Below are positions 1 to 10,100 of a stretch of 64,000 nt of DNA, piece by piece (position 1 is the first letter of the stretch; every line of letters starts with the position of its first letter). Under the pieces are notes generated by a model. It made no database searches. It was not told the origin of the DNA and saw only the letters and a program-made list of their open reading frames with translations. This DNA is from Nemertoderma westbladi (lineage: Eukaryota; Xenacoelomorpha; Nemertodermatida; Nemertodermatidae). A program made the position numbers and the translations under genes. The DNA is taken from contig JAUCBJ010006404.1 of assembly GCA_032718475.1 (NCBI GenBank), forward strand, positions 1 through 64,000, written 5' to 3'.

Positions 1-197
1 TTACTAATGTATAACGACTTCACTTTCTGTAATTTTGCTCGCTTATGTAAGTATTCAGGAGCTCCGATATCACAATCACTGCCCCGTGATTGTTCGACAT
101 GGTATTCCTCTTGGGTTCCCAATTGATTCCTAGTATAATCTCCTCCACTGTCTTCTGAACTGCCATCGCTATTAAGTTCATCATATTGACCATTCAT
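1..197 (-). CDS. Partial open frame running off the left edge, acidic N-terminus
   Basis: The minus strand is open from an ATG at 197-195 to base 1, 65 codons without a stop, and continues beyond the window. It begins MNGQYDELNSDGSSEDSGGD, continues with acidic and polar residues, and turns basic near the edge (EYLHKRAKLQKVKSLYIS). The composition is balanced, unlike the AT-rich non-coding surroundings, and an acidic low-complexity start followed by a basic stretch is common at the N-terminus of nuclear proteins and of transposon-encoded proteins. No family is recognised. It could be a first exon or part of a mobile element. No splice site is needed within the visible part. I am moderately sure it is or was coding. 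Confidence 0.42.
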   Translation of the reverse strand, partial: MNGQYDELNSDGSSEDSGGDYTRNQLGTQEEYHVEQSRGSDCDIGAPEYLHKRAKLQKVKSLYIS

Positions 198-964
198 CGT
201 TTTGAAAGTATTATTCCTTGTGCCGTTGGTATTCTGTTAAATATATTTGTGGAAAACCTAAAAAATTACACCAAATTATAGAATTATTATTGTTTATATT
301 TCTATTTCAGATAAGGGGGGGGGGGGGGGTATACCATTCTCGGACAACTCTTCGATTTATCACTCTCAGCGTTTCAAAATTGTTTGGTATTGGCTATAAT
401 TTGAAAATAGGTTCCGAAGATGCTATAATCTACATGACAGGTCAGATAAAATTATTTCTCGATATTTAATATTAGTTAATACTAGTTAACAATAAAAAAC
501 TTGTTTACGCTTAAAACCCAAAGGCTATTACAGTTTTGAACCTAATTACATGAAAGTTTTTTTATGTGATAGATCAAAGATGAGGCAACATAACAGTCTG
601 GCGAAATTTTGTGAAAATAATTCTGCACCGCTAGGTGGCGCTGCAAATTTATGCTAATTTTTTAGGTTTATTATAAATAGTATTAAATTTTATTAATAAA
701 AAATTTCAAAAAGTTGTCTGATATTTTATGCAGGATGGCTATGTAGACACCCACAGAAATTTTCAGACTAATTGCTCAAAAATTGTTGAAGTAGTAGGGT
801 TTTGAAGTTGACAATTTCATAAAAAAATATTTGGAGATAATCGACCTTTCATTATACATAGTAATAGTAATTTCAATAGGTCCCCCTAAATGTAAATTGT
901 TATAACTTGACAACTAAAAGAACTATTAAACAGCAGTTCTCAGATTTGGAAACACCATTTAATC
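198..964. other. AT-rich non-coding stretch with one poly-G tract
   Basis: No convincing coding frame. A run of 15 G lies at 315-329. A short CG-richer patch near 628-650 sits in otherwise AT-rich sequence. No element boundary was recognised. Confidence 0.5.
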
Positions 965-1017
965 GTGCATTATATTTATTCCAAAATTGTAACATTACTC
1001 AATGCCGTTAGTATTAA
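965..1017. repeat. Inverted partner of the repeat at about 3,990-4,040
   Basis: The stretch with TCCAAAATTGTAACATTACT and the following CCGTTAGTATTAAC is found in reverse complement at about 3,990-4,040. It is the host sequence into which the foldback element at 1,019 was inserted. Confidence 0.7.
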
Positions 1018-1024
1018 CGGATGT

Positions 1025-1242
1025 AGGACAATTCGGTCCCGGACAATTCGGTCCCGGACAATTCGGTCCCGGACAATTCGGTCCCGGACAATTCGGTCCC
1101 GGACAATTCGGTCCGGACAATTCGGTCCGGACAATTCGGTCCCGGACAATTCGGTCCCGGACAATTCGGTCCCGGACAATTCGGTCCGGACAATTCGGTC
1201 CCGGACAATTCGGTCCCGGACAATTCGGTCCCAAAACACTAA
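1025..1242 (+). repeat. 15-bp array GGACAATTCGGTCCC, direct orientation
   Basis: About 14-15 copies of GGACAATTCGGTCCC, some 14 bp long. The unit is nearly self-complementary (GGAC...GTCC). Open frames through it in several phases are a consequence of the repeat. Confidence 0.95.
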
Positions 1243-1246
1243 ATAA

Positions 1247-1553
1247 ATGGGACCGAAATGTCCGGGACCGAATAGTCCGGGTCCGAATTGTCCTAGGACC
1301 GAATTTTCCGGGACCGAAATGTCCGGGACCGAATTGTCCGGGACCGAATTGTACGGGACCGAATTGTACGGGACCGAATTGTCCGGGACCGAATTGTGCG
1401 GGACCGAATAGTCCGGGTCCGAATTGTCCGGGACCGAATTGTCCGGTACCGAATTGTCCGGGACCGAATTGTACGGGAACGAATTGTCCGGGACCGAATT
1501 GTACGGGACCGAATTGTCCGGGACCGAATTGTCCGGGACCGAATTGTCCGGTT
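1247..1553 (-). repeat. 15-bp array, inverted orientation (GGGACCGAATTGTCC)
   Basis: About 20 copies of the reverse complement of the preceding array, with more point variants (GTAC, GTGC, AATAG). It is separated from the direct array by the short spacer AAAACACTAAATAAAT, which also sits between the inverted arrays at 2,323 and 49,285. Confidence 0.95.
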
Positions 1554-2137
1554 CCTGATGGCAACTTTTTAATGCTTTTTTGATATTGGTGAATGTTCTA
1601 GAACATTAGTAGAGATATTTGTTATGGTAGCTAGTGTTATTTACTTGATATAATTTTTTGAAATTTTAAAAAGTAGTTATTAGTAGGTATAAGTTATTGG
1701 TAGTGTTCGAGAATATTATTATATATTATTTATTAAGGTGTAGCTAGTGTTTCCTTGAAATTATAAAAACACTTGTGAAAACATTGAAATTTCAGAATTA
1801 ATCTGTTGCTGATTATATTAATTACCAACAATATTGATGATACTGTATTATAACAGTCCCTGAATGAGATCCAGCTATTATCTAGGATAATAATTTAGGC
1901 TTGTTAACCAACCAACAACACATACACATACAGTATACTTAAAAATCAGTTTTACACATTTTAAATACATACTATTACTAGCTAGTAAGTAATTCACAAG
2001 CTCCATAAAAACACCATAGCTACCATAAATAATAATGTAAACAAAAAAAAGTAAATTTTTTTCATTTAAAAAAAAATACTAGCTAGTAAAAAAAACACTA
2101 GCTGCCATATAATAATATTATACAGTACCAATTAAAT

Positions 2138-2358
2138 TTGGTCCCGGACAATTCGGTCCTGGACAATTCGGTCCCGGACAATTCGGCCCGGACAATTCGG
2201 TCCCGGACAATTCGGTCCCAGACAATTCGGTCCCGCACAATTCGGTCCCATTAATATGCATGTTTGGGACCGAATTGTCCTAGTCAGTATCCGGACAATT
2301 CGGTCCCGGACAATTCGGTCCCAAAACACTAAATTAAAGGGACCGAATTGTCCGGGCT
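2138..2358. repeat. 15-bp unit arrays, mixed orientation, with conserved spacer
   Basis: Eight or so direct units, a single inverted unit at about 2,268-2,281, two more direct units, the spacer AAAACACTAAATTAAA and one inverted unit. The unit and spacer match those at 1,025-1,553. Confidence 0.9.
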
Positions 2359-2925
2359 CTTTTTCGGAAACGGGGGCATATTTTCCTGAATAGTTCCAGG
2401 TGAATGTTCTTATAGTAGATATTTTGTTATGGTAGCTACTAGCTAGTGGTTTTTTACTAGCTAGTATTTTTTTTATATAATTTCAAAAAGTTCTAGCTAG
2501 TAAAAAATCACTGTGTTAGCTACCATAAAAAAACACTATTAGTAATCTAGTTATTAATATTCAAAAAGTTCTAGCTAGTAAAAAATCACTGTGTTAGCTA
2601 CCTACCATAAAAAAAACACAATTAGTAATCTAGTTATTAATATTCTAGAATATTATATTTTAGTTACTATAAATTAATTTCTAATCAATAGTACTCTTCC
2701 GTGAATGCATAAATGGTATTGTTTATTTTATTAATAAATACTACTACTACTACTACTACTAGGTCGAGCGAACTCGGACACTAGCTTCATAAATACTAGC
2801 TACCATAAATTCTAGAATATAAATGAGTTCAATATCAATATTTTCATTCATGAATAGTCTTAAAATGTAAAAAAAAATGACTTGCAATTTTTTTGAAAAT
2901 ATGCCCCCGTTTCCGAAAAAGAGCC
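2353..2925. repeat. Inverted repeat pair around an AT-rich core
   Basis: GGCTCTTTTTCGGAAACGGG at 2,353 is repeated as its reverse complement ending near 2,925. Between the arms lies a tandem duplication of roughly 70 bp (about 2,495-2,640) containing GTTCTAGCTAGTAAAAAATC. Confidence 0.75.
2740..2790 (-). mobile_element. 3' end of an RTE-like LINE, extremely 5'-truncated
   Basis: (ACT)n followed by AGGTCGAGCGAACTCGGACA. The same tail occurs at 20,742 and 37,163, the last joined to recognisable LINE 3' sequence, so this is read as the last few tens of bases of a minus-strand LINE copy. Confidence 0.55.
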
Positions 2926-2928
2926 ATT

Positions 2929-2980
2929 GTCCGGGACCGAATTGTCCGGACCGAATTGTCCGGGACCGAATTGTCCTGCT
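2929..2980 (-). repeat. 15-bp unit, terminal inverted block
   Basis: Three inverted units of GGGACCGAATTGTCC close the right end of the foldback element. Confidence 0.9.
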
Positions 2981-2983
2981 TCC

Positions 2984-3990
2984 AGTATTAACAGCGAGTT
3001 GTTATTTAGCACTTTACAACTTTAGAGAACATTACCGCATTGTATTGAGCTGTACATTAGTATTGTATTAGTATTAGGTAATGTCCGGACCGCGAGCTGT
3101 AAAGTTTCACTGTCATGTTTACCACGTAAACAATCGGGGGTATTTAATATTAATTGCCTGACAGCCAGATAGGCCTAAGTACTTCATTACCTACCGGTAG
3201 GCGGTATAGCTATTAATAACCAGTAGCTATAAACTATTAACATGGCTCCAAACGCCACCATAAATATAAGCTAACGTTTTTATAACTGAATTTATGTCAT
3301 TTTTACATTTATTTTATACAGCAACTAATTTAATTTGTGCAGTTTCTATCACTTATAATATATATGTACAATCATTTCGTAATGTTAAAATTTTGGAATA
3401 ATGACTATTTACATTCTTGTGTGTAAAGTAGCACGCTACAGTGTGATGATCCGAGTGGCTTTGTTACACGAACGAACGTTAGTGAGTGAGTGAATGAAAA
3501 TAAAGCCACGAGGATCAGAACACTGTAAAGTACTTTGCAACAAGTTTGTATGTAGTTTTATTCCAAAATTCTAACATTACGAAATGATTGTATATATATT
3601 ATAAGTGATAGAAACTGCACAAATTATATTAGTTGCTGTATAAATAATTGTAAAAATGACATAAATTATGTTATAAATAAGTTAGCTTATATTTATGGTG
3701 GCGTTTGGAGCCATGTTATAATAATATAGCTAGGCCCTACTGGTTATTAATAGCTATACCCCGACTACCGGTAGGTAATGCAGTAGGCCTATCCGGCTGT
3801 CAGGCAAATTTCCACCTATTGTTTACGTGGTAACCATGACGGCGTTAAGTAATGTCCACTAGGGGGACATTACTTAACGCCGTCATGGTTACCACGTAAA
3901 CAATAACACCAAATACAATACTAAATGTACAGGCCAGTAAAATGCTGTAATGTCCTCTAAAGTTGTAAAGTGCTAAATAACAACTCGCTG
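2984..3990. repeat. About 1-kb nested palindromic structure
   Basis: The outer arms are 2,984-3,072 and about 3,905-3,990; both contain the sequence CGAGTTGTTATTTAGCACTT or its inverse. Inner arms run from about 3,076-3,420 against 3,545-3,860 and share, for example, GCAGTTTCTATCACTTATAA and its inverse. The loop at 3,420-3,545 is itself present inverted at about 4,045-4,185. This looks like DNA elements with long terminal inverted repeats inserted into each other. No coding frame. Confidence 0.75.
3819..3903. repeat. Perfect 39-bp-arm hairpin
   Basis: The left arm 3,819-3,857 and right arm 3,865-3,903 are exact reverse complements across a 7-base spacer (ACTAGGG). The arm includes GACGGCGTTAAGTAATGTCC. 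Confidence 0.93.
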
Positions 3991-4041
3991 TTAATACTAA
4001 CGGCGCTGAGTAATGTTACAATTTTGGAATATAACTATATA

Positions 4042-4190
4042 TACAAACTTGTTTCAAAGTACTTCAGTGTTCTGATCCTCGTGGCTTTATTTTCACTCAC
4101 TCACTACATTTGTTCGTGTAACAAGGCACTCGAATCATCACACTGTAAAGTGCACTTTACACACAAGCATGTAAATAGTTATTGCAGATA
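4042..4190. repeat. Inverted copy of the 3,410-3,550 loop
   Basis: Contains CCTCGTGGCTTTATTTTCAC and CACACTGTAAAGTGCACTTT, reverse complements (with changes) of sequence at 3,410-3,550. Confidence 0.75.
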
Positions 4191-4729
4191 GGAATATGGC
4201 GTAAATAGTAGCTCATTATGATTACTAGCAAAATTTAACTGTATCCTGCGCCATTGACTTTCAGTTATTGTTTTGGTTAGAATAACGTGTCCCTGAACCT
4301 GCTACTTCCCCATAATTGATCATTTTAACATTGTGATGAGATGTTAATGATATATTTAGACGAGATTGAGACGAGATGTTGTCGTGTTTCGCACAACAAT
4401 CGATATAAATACTTGGATATATGTACAAAACAAATACTTTGAAATCATGATACTTTATTAATGATTTACTTTGAACAATAATTTACTAGAATGAAATCAT
4501 ATTCTACAACAACGAAATTGTAATAAACCCTTTGAATAATACGTACTGTAATATCCTACCAAATATATTTTCTGTACACAAATAATAATTTCAGCTGTTT
4601 AAACTGTTCCGATCCTATAATCATTGAATAAATACAACACTCTACAACCGCATTCAACTAGCTAATATTGTCATTAAGACACTCGAAATTGAATGTAAAT
4701 CCTGTTACTAATTAGTATATCTCACAATG
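4191..4729. other. Non-coding; one stray minisatellite unit and one dispersed motif
   Basis: About 4,255-4,320 holds an inverted, diverged copy of the unit that forms the 34.0-34.9 kb array (GTTATTGTTTTGGTTAGAAT, CCTGCTACTTCCC). A single isolated unit of the downstream 35-bp array lies at about 4,335-4,380. Nothing coding is seen. Confidence 0.6.
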
Positions 4730-5723
4730 TTAATGATATATTTAGACGATATTGAGACGAGATATTAATGATATATTTAGACGAGATTGAGACGAGATGT
4801 TAATGATATATTTAGACGAGATTGAGACGAGATGTTAATGATATATTTAGACGAGATTGAGACGAGATGTTAATGATATATTTAGACGAGATTGAGACGA
4901 GATGTTAATGATATATTTAGACGAGATTGAGACGAGATGTTAATGATATATTTAGACGAGATTGAGACGAGATGTTAATGATATATTTAGACGAGATTGA
5001 GACGAGATGTTAATGATATATTTACACGAGATTGAGACGAGATGTTAATGATATATTTACACGAGATTGAGACAAGATGTTAATGATATATTTACACGAG
5101 ATTGAGACGAGATGTTAATGATATATTTAGACGAGATTGAGACGAGATGTTAATGATATATTTAGACGAGATTGAGACGAGATGTTAATGATATATTTAG
5201 ACGAGATTGAGACGAGATGTTAATGATATATTTAGACGAGATTGAGACGAGATGTTAATGATATATTTACACGAGATTGAGACAAGATATTAATGATATA
5301 TTTAGACGAGATTGAGACGAGATGTTAATGATATATTTAGACGAGATTGAGACGAGATGTTAGTGATATATTTAGACGAGATTGAGACGAGATGTTAATG
5401 ATATATTTAGACGAGATTGAGACGAGATGTTAGTGATATATTTAGACGAGATTGAGACGAGATGTTAATGATATATTTAGACGAGATTGAGACGAGATGT
5501 TAATGATATATTTACACGAGATTGAGACAAGATATTAATGATATATTTAGACGAGATTGAGACGAGATGTTAATGATATATTTAGACGAGATTGAGACGA
5601 GATGTTAATGATATATTTAGACGAGATTGAGACGAGATGTTAATGATATATTTTGACGAGATTGAGACGAGATGTTAATGATATATTTAGACGAGATTGA
5701 GACGAGATGTTAATGATATATAG
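4730..5723 (+). repeat. 35-bp minisatellite, about 28 copies
   Basis: The unit contains TTAATGATATATTTAGACGA and GATTGAGACGAGATG. Copies differ by single bases (TTTACACG, GACAAGATA, TTAGTG). Variant combinations recur, for example TTTACACG with GACAAGATA at about 5,270 and 5,510, which points to block duplication. Confidence 0.97.
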
Positions 5724-5949
5724 GTAAAGGTAAAGTTTCAGTTACACTAAAACAACAGTTACTGTATTACCTACATTAACTTAGATTACTATCTGCATCT
5801 CGGCTGATAAAGTTGAACGAAAATTCAGCAGTAGCCTATTGCGGCGGCTGAACAAAGTCATGTGGTTGCGGTCGAACGATGTCGGCTGGCTGTCGCTGAA
5901 TGATTGCAGGATGGGGACCTGGGTTTCAACTTGTGTATTGGTTTGGTTG

Positions 5950-6230
5950 TATTGAATTCGCATTTCTCCGGAGGACGTGAGTTCAATCCCAGGGTTAGAG
6001 CCAGAGGTCAGAGCAGTTTTCGTTTCGATACGAATGCTTTAAAGGACTGTGACTTGCATCCTTAAATGATAGCTAAATGAGTACTGGCGTTTCCAGGTTT
6101 CCTCTAGAGATTATATTTCTGGGGGAACAGCACTGGAAATAAGTCTTCAGACTTTGTGCGTAATCCCTGGCCTAACGGGTGAAGAAAACTTTTACATTAT
6201 TTTTTACTTTTACTTTGGGTTGGCATAATG
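5950..6230 (+). mobile_element. Possible tRNA-derived SINE
   Basis: GTGAGTTCAATCCCAGG at about 5,980 resembles a Pol III B box (GGTTCGANTCC with mismatches) and is followed by a SINE-like body and an AT/T-rich tail near 6,200. No clear A box, no flanking duplication found. Tentative. Confidence 0.3.
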
Positions 6231-7440
6231 AAACAATTAGCCATGTTACTGAGTTAAAACTTTTCAGATTCCTATTGCCAAACTGTAAAGAACGTTGGAA
6301 ATCTCAATAATATATACTACAAACAATTAACGTCAAAATTTCGAAGCTATATAATTTGAATGCTGCCACAACCGCGATAAATAGGAAATGTATAACTGCA
6401 TGGTAGAGCTAATGCAGTAATGGTAATAAATTACACTGCATAAATTGCACCAACGCAAATGTAATTTTAATGGGGAAATCCAGATGCGCGTTTATATGCG
6501 TAAGTGGTACATAAGCGACTGCACTGTATCAAATGACAAAATAGCCATCAGACGCCATCTGTTTCTAAGAATTTTTATTACTGTCATTACTCAATAGATC
6601 AAAGCGACAATAATTGTTACTTCGACGAATGGTTACTACGGATTAGGCATCTCATATACCTATGCTCGTATTAACATTATCATAAAGTAATCGTTGACAG
6701 GCAAGACATGACTCACTCTTAGTTAACTAAGTAGTTAACTAAACTCCATTGTTCCACCATGAGGCAATTAGACCACGTACACACACACAGCAAGATGAGA
6801 CATCATCTATTTATTGAAAACTATTTATGACGGCAATTTTCTTAGAAGCATAAAGGGATGCCGAGCAGAACATTTTATATATAATATTAGTTAGTCAGTA
6901 TTGTTAAATAATTGGGGTTGACACATTATCAGCTGCTCTCCGTTAATATGCTTTGTGAGCTTTATTGCTAATTCTTCTGGACCAATATTATAGGCGATTC
7001 ATTCAATGTTTTTTGTTGTTGCTATAAACTAGCATGATTTGCAGAGACTGGTCGATAATTTGCATCCAATAATTTATGTCAATCAATGATATAATGGACA
7101 TGGATTCTTGTTTCAAGACATACTGAGGACATTGGGGTGTGTTGGTGTGTGTGTGTGTGTGTGTGTGTGTCTGTATTGTATTTAAGTATGCTGTGGAACT
7201 TTTCGAAATTATGTCGATGACGAATAATATTGCAACTAGTGTCCCCAAATGGTAGCTGTCTGCTGTGTTCATCTTAAACAGCTCACTACCCCATGTTAGG
7301 ATTTTTACTGTCAGATAATTGTAAACGGTATTCGAACAGAATTGGAAATGCGTTATATGTCTTTGACCAAGGTCACTATACCGACTATATACTACGCCGA
7401 GGCTTATTCAATGGCCTGTCTGAGCGAAATTACGCAACCG
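6231..7440. other. Non-coding, AT-rich; (GT)n microsatellite
   Basis: No coding frame. A (GT)n tract lies at about 7,140-7,172. Confidence 0.5.
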
Positions 7441-7640
7441 CAACGACCTATATCACCCATAATTATCGGAATTTTAGCAGTATCTTCTACGCAGGCAGTC
7501 TAAGATAGCCATGGGTTGTCCACCATGCTTGTTCTCTCCATATTGGGCAGTGTCTGTTTGTTTCTCACGGCGAAAGCAATGGTGTGCAATGAGGAGGCGG
7601 GTCTGTTTAAGTGTCAAGCTTTGGGGGACTAACAATAATA
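7440..7640 (+). repeat. Dispersed repeat shared with 21.1 kb and 58.7-58.95 kb
   Basis: Contains CCATGGGTTGTCCACCATGC, then a stretch ending in TTAAGTGTCAAGCTTTGGGG; the copy at 58,765-58,945 has the same two blocks with small changes (ATGGGCTGTCCACCATGCTT, AGTGTCAAGCTTGGGG). Short frames here are not conserved between the copies. Confidence 0.7.
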
Positions 7641-7689
7641 TCGTAATTAATATCTTAACAAATTGGGAATGTACAAAACTCGGTGGTAA

Positions 7690-7975
7690 CATCTTATTGC
7701 TCTGACAGTGTCCAAATGGATACGGCGCCTGGACTTCTGGCACAATAGTGTTTGGTGGCGCAGGTTCGAATACGACAAAAGGATGTAGAGATTTCGCACT
7801 GTTGTGTCTCTAGGCAAGACACTTAAGACATCAGTGTCTTCGTCAACCCAGTAGTATAATGGGAACCTGTCTTTGCAGTCTTTGTCTAATAATAATAAAA
7901 GCGCTTTGAGTATGCAGAGCGTAGAAAAGCGCTATATAAATAATCAATATTATTATTATTATTATAGCGAAGGCA
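7690..7975 (+). mobile_element. tRNA-derived SINE with ATT tail
   Basis: A B-box-like GCAGGTTCGAATACGAC is at about 7,760. Downstream are AGGCAAGACACTTAAGACA, ATAATGGGAACCTGTC and a 3' end GAAAAGCGCTATATAAATAA followed by (ATT)n at 7,948-7,967. A 3' end of the AAGCGCTATATAAAT type followed by ATT repeats is widespread among animal SINEs. The 5' part is too diverged for a sure A box. Confidence 0.72.
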
Positions 7976-8307
7976 GTAATACCCTCCACCACCCGACAGG
8001 CCAGCCTGGCAACCGACCGACGACCACGGAATAAAGTAGCACTTAGCCATTGAGATTCAATATTTTCATAAATATTTTAGTGACATGGATTACAATATTG
8101 GGATACCAACTAACTATTATTCATATGTACCCAAGGACAGTTTGATTTTATTCAAATGAAAAGCGCCATTCTTAAGGATGGCAATCCTGAAATTTATGGC
8201 AGTTAAATGGCAGGCAGTATAATACTGGGGAGTCACTAAACATTCCTGAATTCACATAAGAGAGAATACCTCGTTATTTATCAATGCAGACTTCAAACAA
8301 AATTTTA
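7976..8307. other. Non-coding flank of the next array
   Basis: Nothing recognised. Confidence 0.4.
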
Positions 8308-9996
8308 AAGAATTTGAGGGTACCGGTACTATTATTAGAACGAAGAATTTGAGGGTACCGGTACTATTATTAGAACGAAGAATTTGAGGGTACCGGTACT
8401 ATTATTAGAACGAAGAATTTGAGGGTACCGGTACTATTATTAGAACGAAGAATTTGAGGGTACTGGTACTATTATTAGAACGAAGAATTTGAGGGTACCG
8501 GTACTATTATTAGAACGAAGAATTTGAGGGTACCGGTACTATTATTAGAACGAAGAATTTGAGGGTACCGGTATTATTATTAGAACGAAGAATTTGAGGG
8601 TACCGGTACTATTATTAGAACAAAGAATTTGAGGGTACCGGTACTATTATTAGAACGAAGAATTTGAGGGTACCGGTACTATTATTAGAACGAAGAATTT
8701 GAGGGTACCGGTACTATTATTAGAATGAAGAATTTGAGGGTACTGGTACTATTATTAGAACGAAGAATTTGAGGGTACCGGTACTATTATTAGAACGAAG
8801 AATTTGAGGGTACCGGTACTATTATTAGAACGAAGAATTTGAGGGTACAGGTACTATTATTATAACGAAGAATTTGAGGGTACCGGTACTATTATTAGAA
8901 CGAATAATTTGAGGGTACCGGTACTATTATTAGAACGAAGAATTTGAGGGTACCAGTACTATTATTAGAACAAAGAATTTGAGGGTACCGGTACTATTAT
9001 TAGAACGAAGAATTTGAGGGTACCGGTACTATTATTAGAATGAAGAATTTGAGGGTACCGGTATTATTATTAGAACGAAGAATTTGAGGGTACCGGTACT
9101 ATTATTAGAACGAAGAATTTGAGGGTACCGGTACTATTATTAGAGCGAAGAATTTGAGGGTACCGGTACTATTATTAGAACGAAGAATTTGAGGGTACCG
9201 GTACTATTATTAGAACGAAGAATTTGAGGGTACTGGTACTATTATTAGAACGAAGAATTTGAGGGTACTGGTACTATTATTAGAACGAAGAATTTGAGGG
9301 TACCAGTACTATTATTAGAACGAAGAATTTGAGGGTACCGGTACTATTATTAGAACGAAGAATTTGAGGGTACCGGTACTATTATTAGAACAAAGAATTT
9401 GAGGGTACCGGTACTATTATTAGAACGAAGAATTTGAGGGTACCGGTACTATTATTAGAATGAAGAATTTGAGGGTACCGGTACTATTATTAGAACAAAG
9501 AATTTGAGGGTACCGGTACTATTATTAGAACGAAGAATTTGAGGGTACCGGTACTATTATTAGAACGAAGAATTTGAGGGTACCAGTAGTATTATTAGAA
9601 CGAAGAATTTGAGGGTACTGGTACTATTATTAGAACGAAGAATTTGAGGGTACCGGTACAATTATTACAACGAAGAATTTGAGGGTACTGGTACTAATAT
9701 TATTAAAACAAAGAATTTGAGGGTACTGGTACTAATATTTAAACGAAGAACTTAAGGGTAGTGGTACTATTATTAGAACGAAGAATTTGAGGGTACCGGT
9801 ACTATTATTAGAACAAAGAATTTGAGGGTACCGGTACTATTATTAGAACGAAGAATTTGAGGGTACTGGTACTAATATTAGAACGAAGAATTTGAGGGTA
9901 CCGGTACTATTATTAGAACGACGATTTTGAGGGTACCGGTACTATTATTAGAACAAAGAATTTGAGGGTACTGGTACTATTATTAGAACGGAAAAT
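8308..9996 (+). repeat. 35-bp minisatellite with palindromic GTACCGGTAC core, about 48 copies
   Basis: The unit contains GAATTTGAGGGTACCGGTAC followed by TATTATTAGAACGAA. The core GTACCGGTAC is a perfect palindrome; variants include GTACTGGTAC and GTACCAGTAC. Degeneration is clearest at the right end (about 9,650-9,780 and after 9,980), as is usual at array edges. Confidence 0.97.
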
Positions 9997-10100
9997 TTGA
10001 TAGTACGAAATTTAAACAGAAACTCTTTAATTTTTAAATATTAATATCAAAATGCTAAATATCCTTCTCTGTAAAATAGTATGGTTTACATTAAAAGACT

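Larger units (their letters stand above)
1019..2983. mobile_element. Foldback-type element, long copy, 9-bp target duplication
   Basis: The element starts with GGATGTAGGACAATTCGG at 1,019 and ends with the inverse-type end TTGTCCTGCTTCC at 2,983. It is flanked by AGTATTAAC at 1,010-1,018 and again at 2,984-2,992, a perfect 9-bp target duplication. The uninterrupted site, CGTTAGTATTAACAGCGAG, is present in reverse complement near 3,980-4,005, so the insertion is directly supported. The ends and inner blocks are arrays of GGACAATTCGGTCCC in both orientations. The interior (1,555-2,137 and 2,360-2,890) is AT-rich with CTAGCTAG-type repeats and no coding frame. This resembles Drosophila Foldback elements and sea-urchin TU elements, whose long inverted ends consist of tandem subrepeats; membership of either family is inference. 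Confidence 0.8.

Noticed and set aside
995-1583. Pro/Gly/Asn and Arg/Ile/Val repeat frames on both strands
   Set aside because: Translations of the 15-bp unit of the foldback element.
4730-5723. CRISPR-like array
   Set aside because: Tandem units abut without unique spacers; animal-type minisatellite. The same applies to the arrays at 8.3, 34.0 and 35.4 kb.
5781-5963. 60-codon minus-strand frame
   Set aside because: Short, no family resemblance, next to a possible SINE.
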